Assembly: GCA_963709355.1 (NCBI GenBank)
Contig: CAVPVY010000005.1
Location: 1,054,001 to 1,118,000 of the forward strand
Direction of reading: 5' to 3'
Source: PLOWO2-12-38-17 sp963709355
GTDB taxonomy: Bacteria > Planctomycetota > Brocadiia > Brocadiales > Brocadiaceae
Length of the DNA stretch: 64,000 nucleotides
Position 1 is the stretch's first letter. The number at the start of each line of letters is the position of its first letter. Below the pieces are notes generated by a model. The model searched no databases. It worked only from the letters and a program-made list of their open reading frames with translations, and had not been told where the DNA came from. A program made the position numbers and the translations under genes. Positions 36,285 through 45,603 of the stretch are shown piece after piece.

Positions 36285-39200
36285 TTATTTCAAGATAATC
36301 GACTTCCCGCTCTTAATCAATTCTTCCAGCTTTATTCTCAACTCGCTCACATACGCTTCAATATCTGCCTTTGTATTTATAGTCCTTCTCGGCAAGTCGA
36401 ATGTCTCTGCCTCCGGAACAGACAACTTGATTGCATCTTCCAAAGCAGACTGAAATTGTCCGGGGAGGGCCGCAATTTTGGTGTCCCACATATCTAATGA
36501 TGCTTGCTTCAATTGATTAAGCAGGCCATGCGCATCCAAAGGTTTAATTTCTGGTTTGGTCAGCAATTGGTGCTTTGCCAAGATCGTGTGCTTTTGCTCG
36601 GATGTAAGTTTGCTAAAGTATTCATTGCCCTGAAGTGCGTCCATCTTTTGATCATAGGATCTAATATAGTTATCCTTCATGGTGTTCAATCTTGTTTTTA
36701 GCCTTTCTGTTACCTCCAACAACTTTGGCTGGATGGGATCTGGTTCCTGTAGCAGCAGACGGTTTTCCCGTATTGCTTCTATCTCAGTTTTCAGTTGCTC
36801 CATTTCAGGGACAGAAGGGGCATGATTGGCCAAATCTGCCAACAGGTTCCATTGCGGTTCCCGTTTATTTACCAAGTCTCCTTTTTTATTCCAATCAGAT
36901 AGTTTTGCCCTCAAATCTTCCTGTTCTTCGATAATGCGAAGAAGTCTTTCGTTGCCATCCAGGTTTTCAATGTCTTTGATGAACTGAACATTGATGGGTT
37001 CCGGCCTGGGTGCATCACCACTTATTTGCCCTGCCAGTTCTTTTAGTTTGCCGAGGAACGTATTTGAATGCAGGAATTCATCGCCAGGCTTGCAGGATAT
37101 CCCTGCTTCCTGATAGAGTTTGCGCAGTTTTATCTTATCCGATGCGGAAAGTGTATGAATTTCCTTTTTGAAAGTAGCATTGCCGATTTTAGCCTGATTG
37201 ATGTTCTTTTCCGGTGTAGAAATATGTTCCGTGTTTTTGAGTATAATAATGATGGTATCAATAGCATCCTGGCTCCAACCATAAGGCGCTTTGGTAAAAT
37301 GGTTTCGCATCTCTTTACCTTGTTTCGTATTGTTACCAAGGAAACGAAGAATTTCTATTGCAACAGGGTGATCTGTAGGGTCTTTATCCCAGCCAATTTT
37401 TTTCAAGGCATCAGGGTCGCCTGATAATGCCTTGGCTAATGCCTTATCCCAATCTTTGTAATCACCTTTGCTTTTAAATTCCGGGAACTGCCTGTCGGCA
37501 ATACTGTTCAGTGATTCTTCAATAGTATCCCTTATAGTACCCGTTTCGACCTTATTACCACCGGCTAAATAGATAGCAGCTTCTTTACATATTTTATCAA
37601 TCATGTCCTCGATAGCCATTTTTGCCAGGCCTTTACGGGTTTCCATGCTCTTTTTGGCTTGTTCACCTTCCGGAGTCGAAGGGAGTCCTTTTACCTGCAA
37701 GGTTAAATCAGCCGCAATGAACTTTATGATTTCACTGCGTAAATCCTGATCACGAAACTTCAGTACAAATGCATAAGCCAGCGGGGCATCTGCCCCCTCG
37801 GCACGGATTTCATTTAGCACCGTACCTTCATTTTCAAACCAACCATCGCGAACCCAAACATTCAGTTTATGCTCCGTATTGGGCCGTTCTGCTTTATCCC
37901 AAATATCAAAGTCTCTATTTTTTTTGGAAACGCCTTGAAGAATGTTTATGGTTTTTGTTTTATCTTTAAAGAAGGCAATGATATTTTCTTTGCGGATACG
38001 CTGAATCTGGTCGTCGCCGGAGCTATTGATTTTTACCGCCTGTGCTGTATATTCCTGCTCCCACTCAGCGCCCACCTTGGTTTGTAGTTTGTACTCGTCG
38101 TTTACCGGCATTAATACCTTGTCGTTCAACAGTTTTTTAATGAGCGCCTTAACCTTATTCCGTATTTTATCAGAGGTCTCGTTGAGGTTATCAATCAACA
38201 AATCTGCGATAGTATTTTCATCCGACTTAAGACGTCCACCTGCCAAATCTTTAGGCAATTGATCAATTAAGAATACAGCGCTTAGAATGCGGCCTTCAAG
38301 GGCATCATCGCCGCCTTTGGCTTTGCGTTCCTGGATAATGTTGTTGGTTTCATTCAGCAACAAGGCATTTTGTAACAGTTGCTGCTGTTTTTGTTCAAAA
38401 ATAAAATCAGCAGGTACGATACAGCCCAGGTCTTTATTTGCAATCAGTTTGATACTTTCATCCACAATGCGTAGCTGACTACGCAATTGACCCGAAGTGC
38501 CTGCTGTATCAATGACCTGAAGTATTTTCTTCCAAAATTTACGGGTTGAAGGCATGATAGGATAATCAGCCACAAGGGTTGTTTTATCGCTTGAGAGGTA
38601 GCCAAAATCAGAGCCTGAGAGGTTACGGGATATTTCACCTAAAATTGCTTCCAGCTTTTTACTAATGTCATTTATTGCGGAAGGCTTCTTCTCCAATACT
38701 GTTTTACGGGTAACTGTTTCCACGTCGGTATCCGATAGTGAGACTTTCACAGTAAAGCGGTCTTGCAAAGGCTGCAAATATGGCGTTTCAGCCAGTGCGT
38801 TTTGTCCTGTGCCCACCAATAAGAACTTGCCGCCAAAGTTGCTGCAAACATCTTGTGCAAGGTTTTGGACATCAATAGTCTTATTGCTGTCCGAGCCTAT
38901 AAATTGTTGCACTTCATCCAGTACAATGACGGTACAAGGGATTTTTTTACCGTAGGATAATGGCAGCGCTTCGTTCTTTATGGTATCAATGAGCTGTTCC
39001 CGGCTGATATGTTCAACACGCTTAAAGTTCTCTTTAAAGTTCTCTTTTACTTTTGCTTCATTTTCAGCAAACTCAGGCCTTATTTGTAATACTGCTTTTG
39101 CAAGGGTTGAGGAAACGAAAAGGTTTTCGTATTCCTTTTTAAAATCTTTTCCCTGGGATTCTACGAAAGCCTTCAGTTCGTCATAAATACCCTCCTGCTT

Positions 39201-39716
39201 TGCCCAGTAAACAAATTTGAAATGATGATATTGCGGAGGAAGTCCCAAAGCATTGAGAAATAATTGCAGGAATGAATAGCGAATGTCTGCCGATGGAAAA
39301 TCCTTCAACGTACCTGAGACAGAAAGCTTGTCGTGGAGTTTCTGTTTTCTTTCCAGTTCCACAAAAAGGTCATTCACATCATGAGGCAATGACTTTATGG
39401 TTCTTGCGGTATCATCATTGGGAAAAACAAAGTCCTCCCACAGGTAACCGAGTATTTTTACCAAATGAGATTTACCACTACCGAAGAACCCACTCACCCA
39501 TGCCGCAGGTTGCTTAGGTTCATCGAGATGCTTTAGGTAGGTGTCTAATATCCGATACATGCCTCTTTGGTATTCACCTTCACAAACAAAGGTTTTAACT
39601 TCATGCCGGATGATTTTCAGGCCCTGGTCATCTTTAGCCGTATTAATTTCTACCACACCGTCGTTTATGAGGTTATTCTCATCAGGATTCAGGGTAAAGA
39701 GTTCTTTATTCTTCAT
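36285..39716 (-). CDS. brxC: BREX AAA+ protein BrxC
   Basis: 1143 aa, a large ATPase (DUF6079/PglY-like group) required for BREX. Walker A is GFFGSGKS (76-83), followed by HLVKILGYLWED. Walker B is TVIVLDEVQQF at about 262. The C-terminal half is helical and charged with coiled-coil character (about 930-1100). It sits 12 bases after brxB and is separated from pglX by a palindromic element. Role: ATP-driven core of the defence complex; it probably acts with BrxB and PglZ in recognising foreign DNA. Confidence 0.94.
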   Translation of the reverse strand: MKNKELFTLNPDENNLINDGVVEINTAKDDQGLKIIRHEVKTFVCEGEYQRGMYRILDTYLKHLDEPKQPAAWVSGFFGSGKSHLVKILGYLWEDFVFPNDDTARTIKSLPHDVNDLFVELERKQKLHDKLSVSGTLKDFPSADIRYSFLQLFLNALGLPPQYHHFKFVYWAKQEGIYDELKAFVESQGKDFKKEYENLFVSSTLAKAVLQIRPEFAENEAKVKENFKENFKRVEHISREQLIDTIKNEALPLSYGKKIPCTVIVLDEVQQFIGSDSNKTIDVQNLAQDVCSNFGGKFLLVGTGQNALAETPYLQPLQDRFTVKVSLSDTDVETVTRKTVLEKKPSAINDISKKLEAILGEISRNLSGSDFGYLSSDKTTLVADYPIMPSTRKFWKKILQVIDTAGTSGQLRSQLRIVDESIKLIANKDLGCIVPADFIFEQKQQQLLQNALLLNETNNIIQERKAKGGDDALEGRILSAVFLIDQLPKDLAGGRLKSDENTIADLLIDNLNETSDKIRNKVKALIKKLLNDKVLMPVNDEYKLQTKVGAEWEQEYTAQAVKINSSGDDQIQRIRKENIIAFFKDKTKTINILQGVSKKNRDFDIWDKAERPNTEHKLNVWVRDGWFENEGTVLNEIRAEGADAPLAYAFVLKFRDQDLRSEIIKFIAADLTLQVKGLPSTPEGEQAKKSMETRKGLAKMAIEDMIDKICKEAAIYLAGGNKVETGTIRDTIEESLNSIADRQFPEFKSKGDYKDWDKALAKALSGDPDALKKIGWDKDPTDHPVAIEILRFLGNNTKQGKEMRNHFTKAPYGWSQDAIDTIIIILKNTEHISTPEKNINQAKIGNATFKKEIHTLSASDKIKLRKLYQEAGISCKPGDEFLHSNTFLGKLKELAGQISGDAPRPEPINVQFIKDIENLDGNERLLRIIEEQEDLRAKLSDWNKKGDLVNKREPQWNLLADLANHAPSVPEMEQLKTEIEAIRENRLLLQEPDPIQPKLLEVTERLKTRLNTMKDNYIRSYDQKMDALQGNEYFSKLTSEQKHTILAKHQLLTKPEIKPLDAHGLLNQLKQASLDMWDTKIAALPGQFQSALEDAIKLSVPEAETFDLPRRTINTKADIEAYVSELRIKLEELIKSGKSIILK

Positions 39717-39728
39717 ATTGGTATTTCC

Positions 39729-40274
39729 TTATGCGGTAATTGGCCTTGCCAGATAACTCCAACCATCCCTGGCATCTAATAATCTATAATGATTCTTATC
39801 ATACTCGCCGGGGAAGAACACAAGCATCCTTCCCTTAAATGCAGTAGCAGTTCCATCCAATACAGATGATAAACGAACAAAACCGAATAATGCCGAAACG
39901 TCTCTGATGGCAATCAAGGTGTTATCATCAGTTCCCTGTTTATCCAACTCTTCTTTCAGATAGTTTATAGCAAACTGCTTAAACTCTGATTCGAGTTGGT
40001 CTACCAATTGAACAGGGTTCATGAAATATTCGTTTTTATACTCATGATGTGCCATCCAGGAGGGGAAGCAATTTTTCAATGAAATGCAGACCCAACGTTT
40101 CCCAGCTTTCCTTGTTGCAGTTTCAAAATCACCCAGGCGCAGGTCGACTTTACGTTGCTCTGCAGGGTCGTATACAAGAAACCATACCCTTTCTTTCCCT
40201 GACAAAGCTGTTGACCATGGCTCTTTAAGCACTAACTCATAAGCAGCCAGTAGTCTATCAACAAGATTAAGCAT
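39729..40274 (-). CDS. brxB: BREX protein BrxB (DUF1788)
   Basis: 181 aa, usual for BrxB (DUF1788). The segments LLAAYELVLKEPWSTALSGKERVWFLVYDPAEQRKVDLRLGDFE, RWVCISLKNCFPSWMA and RMLVFFPGEYDKNHYRLLDARDGWSYLARPI follow the family pattern. It begins inside the end of brxA (8-base overlap) and lies just before brxC. It has no recognised enzymatic motif and is probably a structural linker between BrxC and PglZ. Confidence 0.92.
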   Translation of the reverse strand: MLNLVDRLLAAYELVLKEPWSTALSGKERVWFLVYDPAEQRKVDLRLGDFETATRKAGKRWVCISLKNCFPSWMAHHEYKNEYFMNPVQLVDQLESEFKQFAINYLKEELDKQGTDDNTLIAIRDVSALFGFVRLSSVLDGTATAFKGRMLVFFPGEYDKNHYRLLDARDGWSYLARPITA

Positions 40275-41001
40275 CTATATTCAGTTTTTTAAAAAGGTTA
40301 TTGAATGAAATGGTAGTAACACTACCAGCGTATTGATATTGTAATAAATCTCTTTTGGCGGCTTCAGTGGCAAGTTCCCTAACCTGAGATTCATTAATTG
40401 CAAGTGCTTGCGCCCATTTACTTGATAGAATGAAATCACCTTTATCGCCATTGAAGTATGCCATCAGAAATGCAAAGGCAACTGAATGGTAACAATGATT
40501 TGGCTGTGTACGTATATTTTTTACTTTACCGGTAATATAGCCTGCTTGTTTCCACGAACTGGTGATATTTCTTGCTGCAGAGCTTCGGGTGTTATTGGTA
40601 AACTTTCGAGGGTGATGTGCTTCGATATTTTCTTCTAATCTGAGCTTGCTGACTTTTTCGCCAACTGCCGTTGAGACAATGACTGATATGCTTTCACTTA
40701 ATAGGTAGTCGTTACCTATTGCAAAAAGTAATGAAATAATAGGTCTATCTATTTCATCTGCGATTTGCCAGAAGTGTTTGAAACAAAAGAATGGAGGGAA
40801 CCCTTCATCAAATCTATAAAGACTTACTAGAGCGCTGGTAGTTCTCTTTTGATTTGATTTTGTTTTTTTACTGGCAATGTTTTCTTTTAGTAAATTAATA
40901 TATCTGTTATCGTGAATTGCATGATCCATCACCTTTGAAAGTTCTGCAAACATCAAAGTGCGGGCGGTGTGTACTGTAATAGGATTATCAAAATAGGTCA
41001 T
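40267..41001 (-). CDS. brxA: BREX protein BrxA (DUF1819)
   Basis: 244 aa, DUF1819 family. It begins MTYFDNPITVHTARTLMFAELSKVMDHA and includes NNTRSSAARNITSSWKQAGYITGK and CYHSVAFAFLMAYFNGDKGDFIL, characteristic of BrxA. Family members are helical DNA-binding-like proteins. It is the first gene of the BREX set, read from a 171-base region that contains a palindrome but no regulator gene of the BrxR type. A role in assembly of the complex is assumed. Confidence 0.9.
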   Translation of the reverse strand: MTYFDNPITVHTARTLMFAELSKVMDHAIHDNRYINLLKENIASKKTKSNQKRTTSALVSLYRFDEGFPPFFCFKHFWQIADEIDRPIISLLFAIGNDYLLSESISVIVSTAVGEKVSKLRLEENIEAHHPRKFTNNTRSSAARNITSSWKQAGYITGKVKNIRTQPNHCYHSVAFAFLMAYFNGDKGDFILSSKWAQALAINESQVRELATEAAKRDLLQYQYAGSVTTISFNNLFKKLNIDA

Positions 41002-41044
41002 TGAGAAAGTTCTTTTACCAATTCATATTCTAATGTAAATCTAC

Positions 41045-41060
41045 TTCAATATACATTGAA
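41045..41060. promoter_or_regulatory. Palindrome upstream of brxA
   Basis: TTCAAT-ATAC-ATTGAA is a perfect inverted repeat of two 6-base arms, 44-59 bases before the brxA start, in the only intergenic gap ahead of the BREX genes. It may be an operator. No dedicated regulator gene lies beside it, so binding by a remote factor would be needed. No clear promoter hexamers were found. Confidence 0.3.
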
Positions 41061-41172
41061 CGTATGAGGTATGATAGGAAATTACTTTCTTCCTTTGCCA
41101 CTATATGATAATAAAAACGAAGAGGATTACAAGTATTTTTAATTATTTCAGCTTATGATAAGTTGTTTATTT

Positions 41173-41736
41173 TCAGTGATATTTCGTGTATTTACGTGGT
41201 GAACAGTTATGGATATCTTGTTTCACATGTTTCACAACTTCTTGTGCCGACTTCTCAACTTCCAAAGATAGGCCAACACCCGGCTCAAAATATTTTCCTT
41301 CAATACCGTAAACAATAAGGTTCTTGGGTAATTGTTTGAGCGCCTTTGCAAGTTCAATGGCTTCTGTAACCCCAAAGGCGTGTGTAGAGTAATGAAAATA
41401 TTTCGTAGGGATAGTTTGCGTGTGAACATCAAACCGGTGAATAGTACCTGGTTGTGCGCCTGAATGTACCGCATCAATAAGAATGACGGTATCGGCGCTT
41501 TTCCATGAATCCAACAATGCTGCCCCGTCACCGTTTTCTTCAATGATATTGACACAGTCAAACGCCTGTCTTTTTAAATGTTGAGCTACACAAAGTCCCA
41601 CAGCATCATCACTCCGGTACGTGTTACCAATACCTAAAATGAGAATTGGAGACTCATTTTTAATTTCAAGTTTAGGTATTTCTTTGTATCCTTGGAGACT
41701 TTGTGGTGAATTCTTCACTTCTCTATTCTCTCTCAA
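41173..41736 (-). CDS. [NiFe] hydrogenase maturation endopeptidase
   Basis: 187 aa of the HycI/HoxW family. It clips the C-terminal tail of the hydrogenase large subunit after nickel insertion. The nickel-sensing residues are visible: Asp in GIGNTYRSDDAVG, Asp in ILIDAVHSG and His in STHAFGVTEAIELA. The N-terminal 25 residues before SPILILGIGN are extra and poorly conserved, so a later start is possible. It overlaps the large subunit gene by 14 bases. Its substrate tail, nine residues after His424 of HydA, is encoded immediately upstream. BREX begins 171 bases beyond its stop. Confidence 0.92.
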   Translation of the reverse strand: MRENREVKNSPQSLQGYKEIPKLEIKNESPILILGIGNTYRSDDAVGLCVAQHLKRQAFDCVNIIEENGDGAALLDSWKSADTVILIDAVHSGAQPGTIHRFDVHTQTIPTKYFHYSTHAFGVTEAIELAKALKQLPKNLIVYGIEGKYFEPGVGLSLEVEKSAQEVVKHVKQDIHNCSPRKYTKYH

Positions 41737-43024
41737 TATTGAGTTTTAAAAAATGAGTTGCGCATGATATACAAGGATCATAATTGCGTATTCCCTGTTC
41801 GCACTGCAAAGTAAGCCGATCGTTAGGGAGTTTTATGTGTTGAGGGATAAACTGCCAGAGATCATTTTCAATAGTCTTTTGATTTTGTGAAGTGGGAGGA
41901 ACAATCTTGGCGTCAAGAATCATACCCTTATCGTCAATACGGTAACGATGATAAAGGCTTCCGCGCGGCGCTTCAGTGCAACCATAACCTACCGCAGCAT
42001 GTGGTTGGATTTCTAAAGCTGGTTTATCAGGCTTTTCATATTGTTCGATAATACGCAAAGCCTCATCACAGGCGTAGAGAATTTCTATACTTCGGATGAT
42101 AATACTTTGAAATGGATTACTACAGAAATTAGAAAGACCAACTGAACGTGCTGTTTCTTGTGCTAAAGGAGAGAGTCTGTCGAAATTTAGATTATAACGT
42201 GCCAGAGGACCTACAAAGTATGAACCGAGTCCTTTATGTACAGAATGGAGCGCATTTGAATGCTGTACATGCTCTTCTGTAAAGTGATTATCGTAGTCGT
42301 GTACGGAAATATCCAATCCCTTGCTTGAAATAAGCCTTCCCTCATTGAATGGATATTCATCCGGATGACGAAGGGCAACGAATTCATAGTCCTGTTCAAA
42401 GTCAGGAAAATGAAGCGTGGCAGTCCAGCGAACGGTTTCCAGTGCGGCGTCTCTTGCCCATTTAAGTTTTTCAGCCACAGGAGCCAATTCCTGCCTGGTT
42501 GGTACTTTGTAGAACCCTCCCACTCTAACATTTATAGGATGAATTTCCCTGCCGCCAAGGAGTGCTACCAGATCATTTCCTGCTTTTTTTAACTGTAAAC
42601 CTCGCTGAACGATATCGGGATGATCTTTCGCCATCTGAATTGCGCCAGGGTAACCTAAAAAATCAGGCGCATGCAGCATGTACACATGAAGTGTGTGACT
42701 TTCGATCCACTCACCGCAGTAAATAAGCCTTCGCAAGGCACGAAGTTGTCCATCAATTATTACTCCAAATGCATCCTCTATTGCATGTACTGCACTCATC
42801 TGATATGCAATGGGGCAGATGCCGCAGATGCGGGCTGTAATGTCAGGGACTTCCGCGTAATTGCGCTCTCGCAGAAACGCCTCGAAAAAGCGAGGAGGTT
42901 CGAAAATCTTGAGTTTGACATCGACTAAAGTGTTGCCTTTTATCTTAACATACAATGCGCCTTCACCTTCAACACGAGCGAGGTAATCAACTTTGATTGT
43001 TCTGCTTTTCATAGCGTATGTCAA
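41723..43024 (-). CDS. hydA: Group 3b [NiFe] hydrogenase large (alpha) subunit
   Basis: 433 aa, catalytic subunit. Nickel ligands are C67GIC70 in ARICGICPIAYQ and C418ISC421 in DPCISCATH424, the signatures of group 3 cytoplasmic enzymes. A nine-residue tail after His424 is to be removed by the next gene's protease. No selenocysteine codon is used at the ligand positions. With the FAD and iron-sulfur subunits encoded upstream, the enzyme is expected to couple H2 and NAD(P)H, and it may also reduce sulfur (sulfhydrogenase). The start could also be the ATG four codons later. Confidence 0.94.
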   Translation of the reverse strand: MTYAMKSRTIKVDYLARVEGEGALYVKIKGNTLVDVKLKIFEPPRFFEAFLRERNYAEVPDITARICGICPIAYQMSAVHAIEDAFGVIIDGQLRALRRLIYCGEWIESHTLHVYMLHAPDFLGYPGAIQMAKDHPDIVQRGLQLKKAGNDLVALLGGREIHPINVRVGGFYKVPTRQELAPVAEKLKWARDAALETVRWTATLHFPDFEQDYEFVALRHPDEYPFNEGRLISSKGLDISVHDYDNHFTEEHVQHSNALHSVHKGLGSYFVGPLARYNLNFDRLSPLAQETARSVGLSNFCSNPFQSIIIRSIEILYACDEALRIIEQYEKPDKPALEIQPHAAVGYGCTEAPRGSLYHRYRIDDKGMILDAKIVPPTSQNQKTIENDLWQFIPQHIKLPNDRLTLQCEQGIRNYDPCISCATHFLKLNIERE

Positions 43025-43088
43025 TCCTTGTTTTCACATCCTGTAAAGATTAATATAAAATGAAAATTGTGTATAGGTAATTTAAGTA

Positions 43089-43925
43089 CTATATTATGGT
43101 TTCTGACTTCTTGCTTCCGGCTTCTTCTATTTCGTGGGATTCACTCTCCTTACGAAATGGTTCTGCGAAGGCATTGAAAGTTCTGAACATGCGCATAATA
43201 CTGTTCTTGTTTAATCCGGTGTTGCAGAATTCTTTGCTTAATGATGACGTGTTTGGTGTTTCTTTCGGGCCGTAGCAGCCATAGCAACCGCGACAGTATG
43301 ATGGACAGATTGCATTGCATCCGGCATGGGTTACAGGTCCGAGACATGGTATACCTTGTGACACCATCACACAAACAGTTCCACGTCGTTTGCATTCAAT
43401 GCAGACGCTGTGAGACGGCGTATTTGGTTTACGTTCATTGAGATAAGCGCTAACAATCTCTAACAACTGTCGTTTGTTGATGGGGCAACCTCGTAATTCG
43501 TAATCGACACGTACATGGCTGGTTATAGGAGTTGATTTATCAAGTGTTTCAATATATTGTGGTTTGGCATACACAAGGGAAATATACTCTTTAACGTCTT
43601 TGAAGTTGCGTAACGCTTGAATACCGCCGGCAGTGGCACAGGCACCAATTGTAACGAGAAATTTTGATGCTTTCCGAATCTTCTGGATGCGTTCGGCATC
43701 GTGCTGGGTAGTTACGGATCCTTCAACAAGCGAGAGGTCGTAAGGCCCTTTCAACGTGTCACGAGAGGCCTCAAGAAAGTATGCAATCTCAACCTTATCA
43801 GCCACTGTGAGTAGTTCATCTTCACAGTCCAGGAGACTTAACTGACAACCGTCACATGATGCAAACTTCCAGACAGCAAGTTTTGGTTTCCTTTTTATAG
43901 TCATATTCATAATAATATTAGCCAC
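43089..43925 (-). CDS. hydD: Group 3b hydrogenase small (delta) subunit
   Basis: 278 aa. Iron-sulfur subunit with the proximal cluster Cys in KFASCDGCQLSLLD (C24, C27), TIGACATAGG and LRGCPINKRQL. Further cysteines follow (CIECKRRGTVCV, GIPCLGPVTHAGCNAICPSYCRGCYGC), which could bind two more clusters. It has no twin-arginine signal, so the enzyme is cytoplasmic. The probable start is the Met at residue 8 (MTIKRKPKLAVWKF). It precedes the large subunit by 64 bases. Confidence 0.93.
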   Translation of the reverse strand: MANIIMNMTIKRKPKLAVWKFASCDGCQLSLLDCEDELLTVADKVEIAYFLEASRDTLKGPYDLSLVEGSVTTQHDAERIQKIRKASKFLVTIGACATAGGIQALRNFKDVKEYISLVYAKPQYIETLDKSTPITSHVRVDYELRGCPINKRQLLEIVSAYLNERKPNTPSHSVCIECKRRGTVCVMVSQGIPCLGPVTHAGCNAICPSYCRGCYGCYGPKETPNTSSLSKEFCNTGLNKNSIMRMFRTFNAFAEPFRKESESHEIEEAGSKKSETII

Positions 43926-43994
43926 GAATTTATGCGGATAGCCACGAATGAAAAGAAATAAAAGACATAAAGAGGTATGCGTTTAATTGTGGCA

Positions 43995-44834
43995 CTATAT
44001 TTCTCTCTTTCCGAAAAGTTTTTTAATATGATCATAACAGAATACTGGCCCGTCTTTGCATACAAAATATTGCCCAAACTGGCAGTGTCCACAAAGACAA
44101 ATTCCACATTTCATATTACGTTCCATGGAAACATAGATGTTTTCATTTTTAATGCCGCGACTTTGCAGTTCCTTTAACGTATAGCGCATCATGACCTCAG
44201 GACCACAGATCATTGCCACAGTATGCAATGGATCAAATTGTATTCTGGGTATAAGCGTGGTAACGACTCCTACATTACTGCGCCAATTCCCAGTGGCGCT
44301 ATCGACGATAACCTTAACATCAAAGTCAAAACATCCGCGCCATTGTTCTAGTTCTTTTTTATATAGTAAGTCTTCCGGTGTTCTGGCTCCATAAAGCAGG
44401 ATAATCTTGCCATATTTATCTCTGTGTGAAATGAAAGAGTGCAGTACTGGGCGCAGCGGAGCTAATCCGATTCCACCAGCCACAAGGATAATGTCTTTTC
44501 CAACAGCTTCTTCAACAGGCCAGTAGCTGCCAAAAGGCCCGCGTACGCCGAGTATGTCACCTCTTCTCAGGTTAAGCAAAGCTTTCGTTACGATTCCTAC
44601 GGAGCGAGTAGTGTGCTTAAGCATTTTTGGCATCGACGGATCGCCACTGATAGAAATTGGTACTTCACCCACTCCAAATACGTATAACATATTGAACTGA
44701 CCAGAGGAAAATGGAAAACCATCAACTCCATTCGTTGATTCGAGTTCAATGGTATACGTATCGTGCGTTTCCTTCCGCCTTAGAAGAATGCGATAGGGCA
44801 TCGGAATCATTGGCTCGGTGATAATTGATTTCAT
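43995..44834 (-). CDS. hydG: Group 3b hydrogenase FAD/NAD(P)-binding (gamma) subunit
   Basis: 279 aa, ferredoxin-NADP reductase-like. The FAD part has PFSSGQFNMLYVFGVGEVPISISG; the nucleotide part has ILVAGGIGLAPLRPVL and MICGPEVMMRYTL. A C-terminal [2Fe-2S] site is formed by CGICLCGHCQFGQYFVCKDGPVFC. It passes electrons between NAD(P)H and the iron-sulfur chain of the hydrogenase. It sits between the cyclic-nucleotide-domain protein and the small subunit gene, in the usual HydBGDA order. Confidence 0.93.
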   Translation of the reverse strand: MKSIITEPMIPMPYRILLRRKETHDTYTIELESTNGVDGFPFSSGQFNMLYVFGVGEVPISISGDPSMPKMLKHTTRSVGIVTKALLNLRRGDILGVRGPFGSYWPVEEAVGKDIILVAGGIGLAPLRPVLHSFISHRDKYGKIILLYGARTPEDLLYKKELEQWRGCFDFDVKVIVDSATGNWRSNVGVVTTLIPRIQFDPLHTVAMICGPEVMMRYTLKELQSRGIKNENIYVSMERNMKCGICLCGHCQFGQYFVCKDGPVFCYDHIKKLFGKREI

Positions 44835-44848
44835 TGTTTATCCTTCAA

Positions 44849-45307
44849 TTAATGAACACCATAGACATCCACGAGCTGTAATCGTGTTGCCTCAAGTCTT
44901 TTAGTAATAACATGGGCGAAACGCTTTAACAATTCATAACCAAGGTCGTGGTCCTCTTCACATTTGGTGCGCAGGCGTATCGCATCAAGAGCGATGACGC
45001 TCGTGGGTTCGATTGCCCTCGCATCGTAGTGCCAATGATATGGCGGAATAAGCCATGACCAGCCAAGCACATCACCTTCTTCGATTGTTTGAATGGTAAT
45101 AGGACCACGGTCGGAAGTAAATATTTCTAGTGCTACTTTACCTTGAATAATGATGTAAAAGTTGGTGGCTTCTTCGCCCTCGTGTAAGATATATTGTTCG
45201 GCATCAAAACTCACATTTGATGCACATCCTACAATAATATTGAGATGGCGTTGATCAAGGCCTTTTAAAAAAGGATGTTCTACCAGATAGGGTTCAAATG
45301 TTTGCAT
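44849..45307 (-). CDS. Cyclic-nucleotide-binding-domain protein of the hydrogenase cluster
   Basis: 152 aa, a single Crp/Fnr-type sensor domain (HEGEEATNFYIIIQGKVALEI, EEGDVLGWSWLIPP) with no helix-turn-helix after it. The segment PYHWHYDARAIEPTSVIALDAIRLR and the ending (ITKRLEATRLQLVDVYG) are typical of the stand-alone forms found in group 3b hydrogenase operons. It lies 14 bases before hydG. Since it cannot bind DNA by itself, it may adjust the hydrogenase post-translationally; that is an inference. Confidence 0.85.
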   Translation of the reverse strand: MQTFEPYLVEHPFLKGLDQRHLNIIVGCASNVSFDAEQYILHEGEEATNFYIIIQGKVALEIFTSDRGPITIQTIEEGDVLGWSWLIPPYHWHYDARAIEPTSVIALDAIRLRTKCEEDHDLGYELLKRFAHVITKRLEATRLQLVDVYGVH

Positions 45308-45420
45308 GTATATTCTCCTTTAATTAAATATTTAGAGAGTTAACTTAATGTTAAGGAATTTCATACTATGGTTCCTTCCTATTGATTGGTAGGTAAGGTG
45401 GGGGGTGAAAGAAAAAGCTA

Positions 45421-45456
45421 CACACCCTCCCTTTGTCCCTCCCATCAAGAGAGGGA
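45421..45456. repeat. C-tract/G-tract palindromic repeat, copy A
   Basis: CACCCTCCCTTTGTCCCTCCC leads into a small hairpin, TCCCTC with GAGGGA. A G-rich arm (AAGGTGGGGGGTG, about 45394-45407) lies upstream. It is similar in layout to the element at 45568. Both lie in or at the edge of the 279-base gap between the cNMP-domain gene and hydB, which otherwise shows no gene. Confidence 0.4.
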
Positions 45457-45567
45457 TTATCTTTAATTCATGTAGTCGCCGAATGCCAAATTTAATTGTA
45501 TAGGATATTTCGTTTGTTTAAGTGTTTTACGTGTCCATAACTTATCTGGTAAATATTTTATAGAATA

Positions 45568-45603
45568 CCTCCCTTTCATTCCCTCCTTAAGAAGGAGTGG
45601 AAA
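45568..45603. repeat. C-tract/G-tract palindromic repeat, copy B, overlapping the hydB stop
   Basis: ACCTCCCTTTCATTCCCTCC followed by a perfect small hairpin CTCCTT-AAG-AAGGAG. It shares the TCCCTTT/CCCTCC layout of copy A. It contains the hydB stop codon (45587-45589), so the last residues of HydB are encoded by the repeat. No U-run follows on either strand, so it is not a classical terminator. Confidence 0.4.

Noticed and set aside
45581..45596. Hairpin at the hydB stop as a terminator
   Set aside because: No U-run follows on the minus strand and the stem is only six bases; a repeat is the better explanation.
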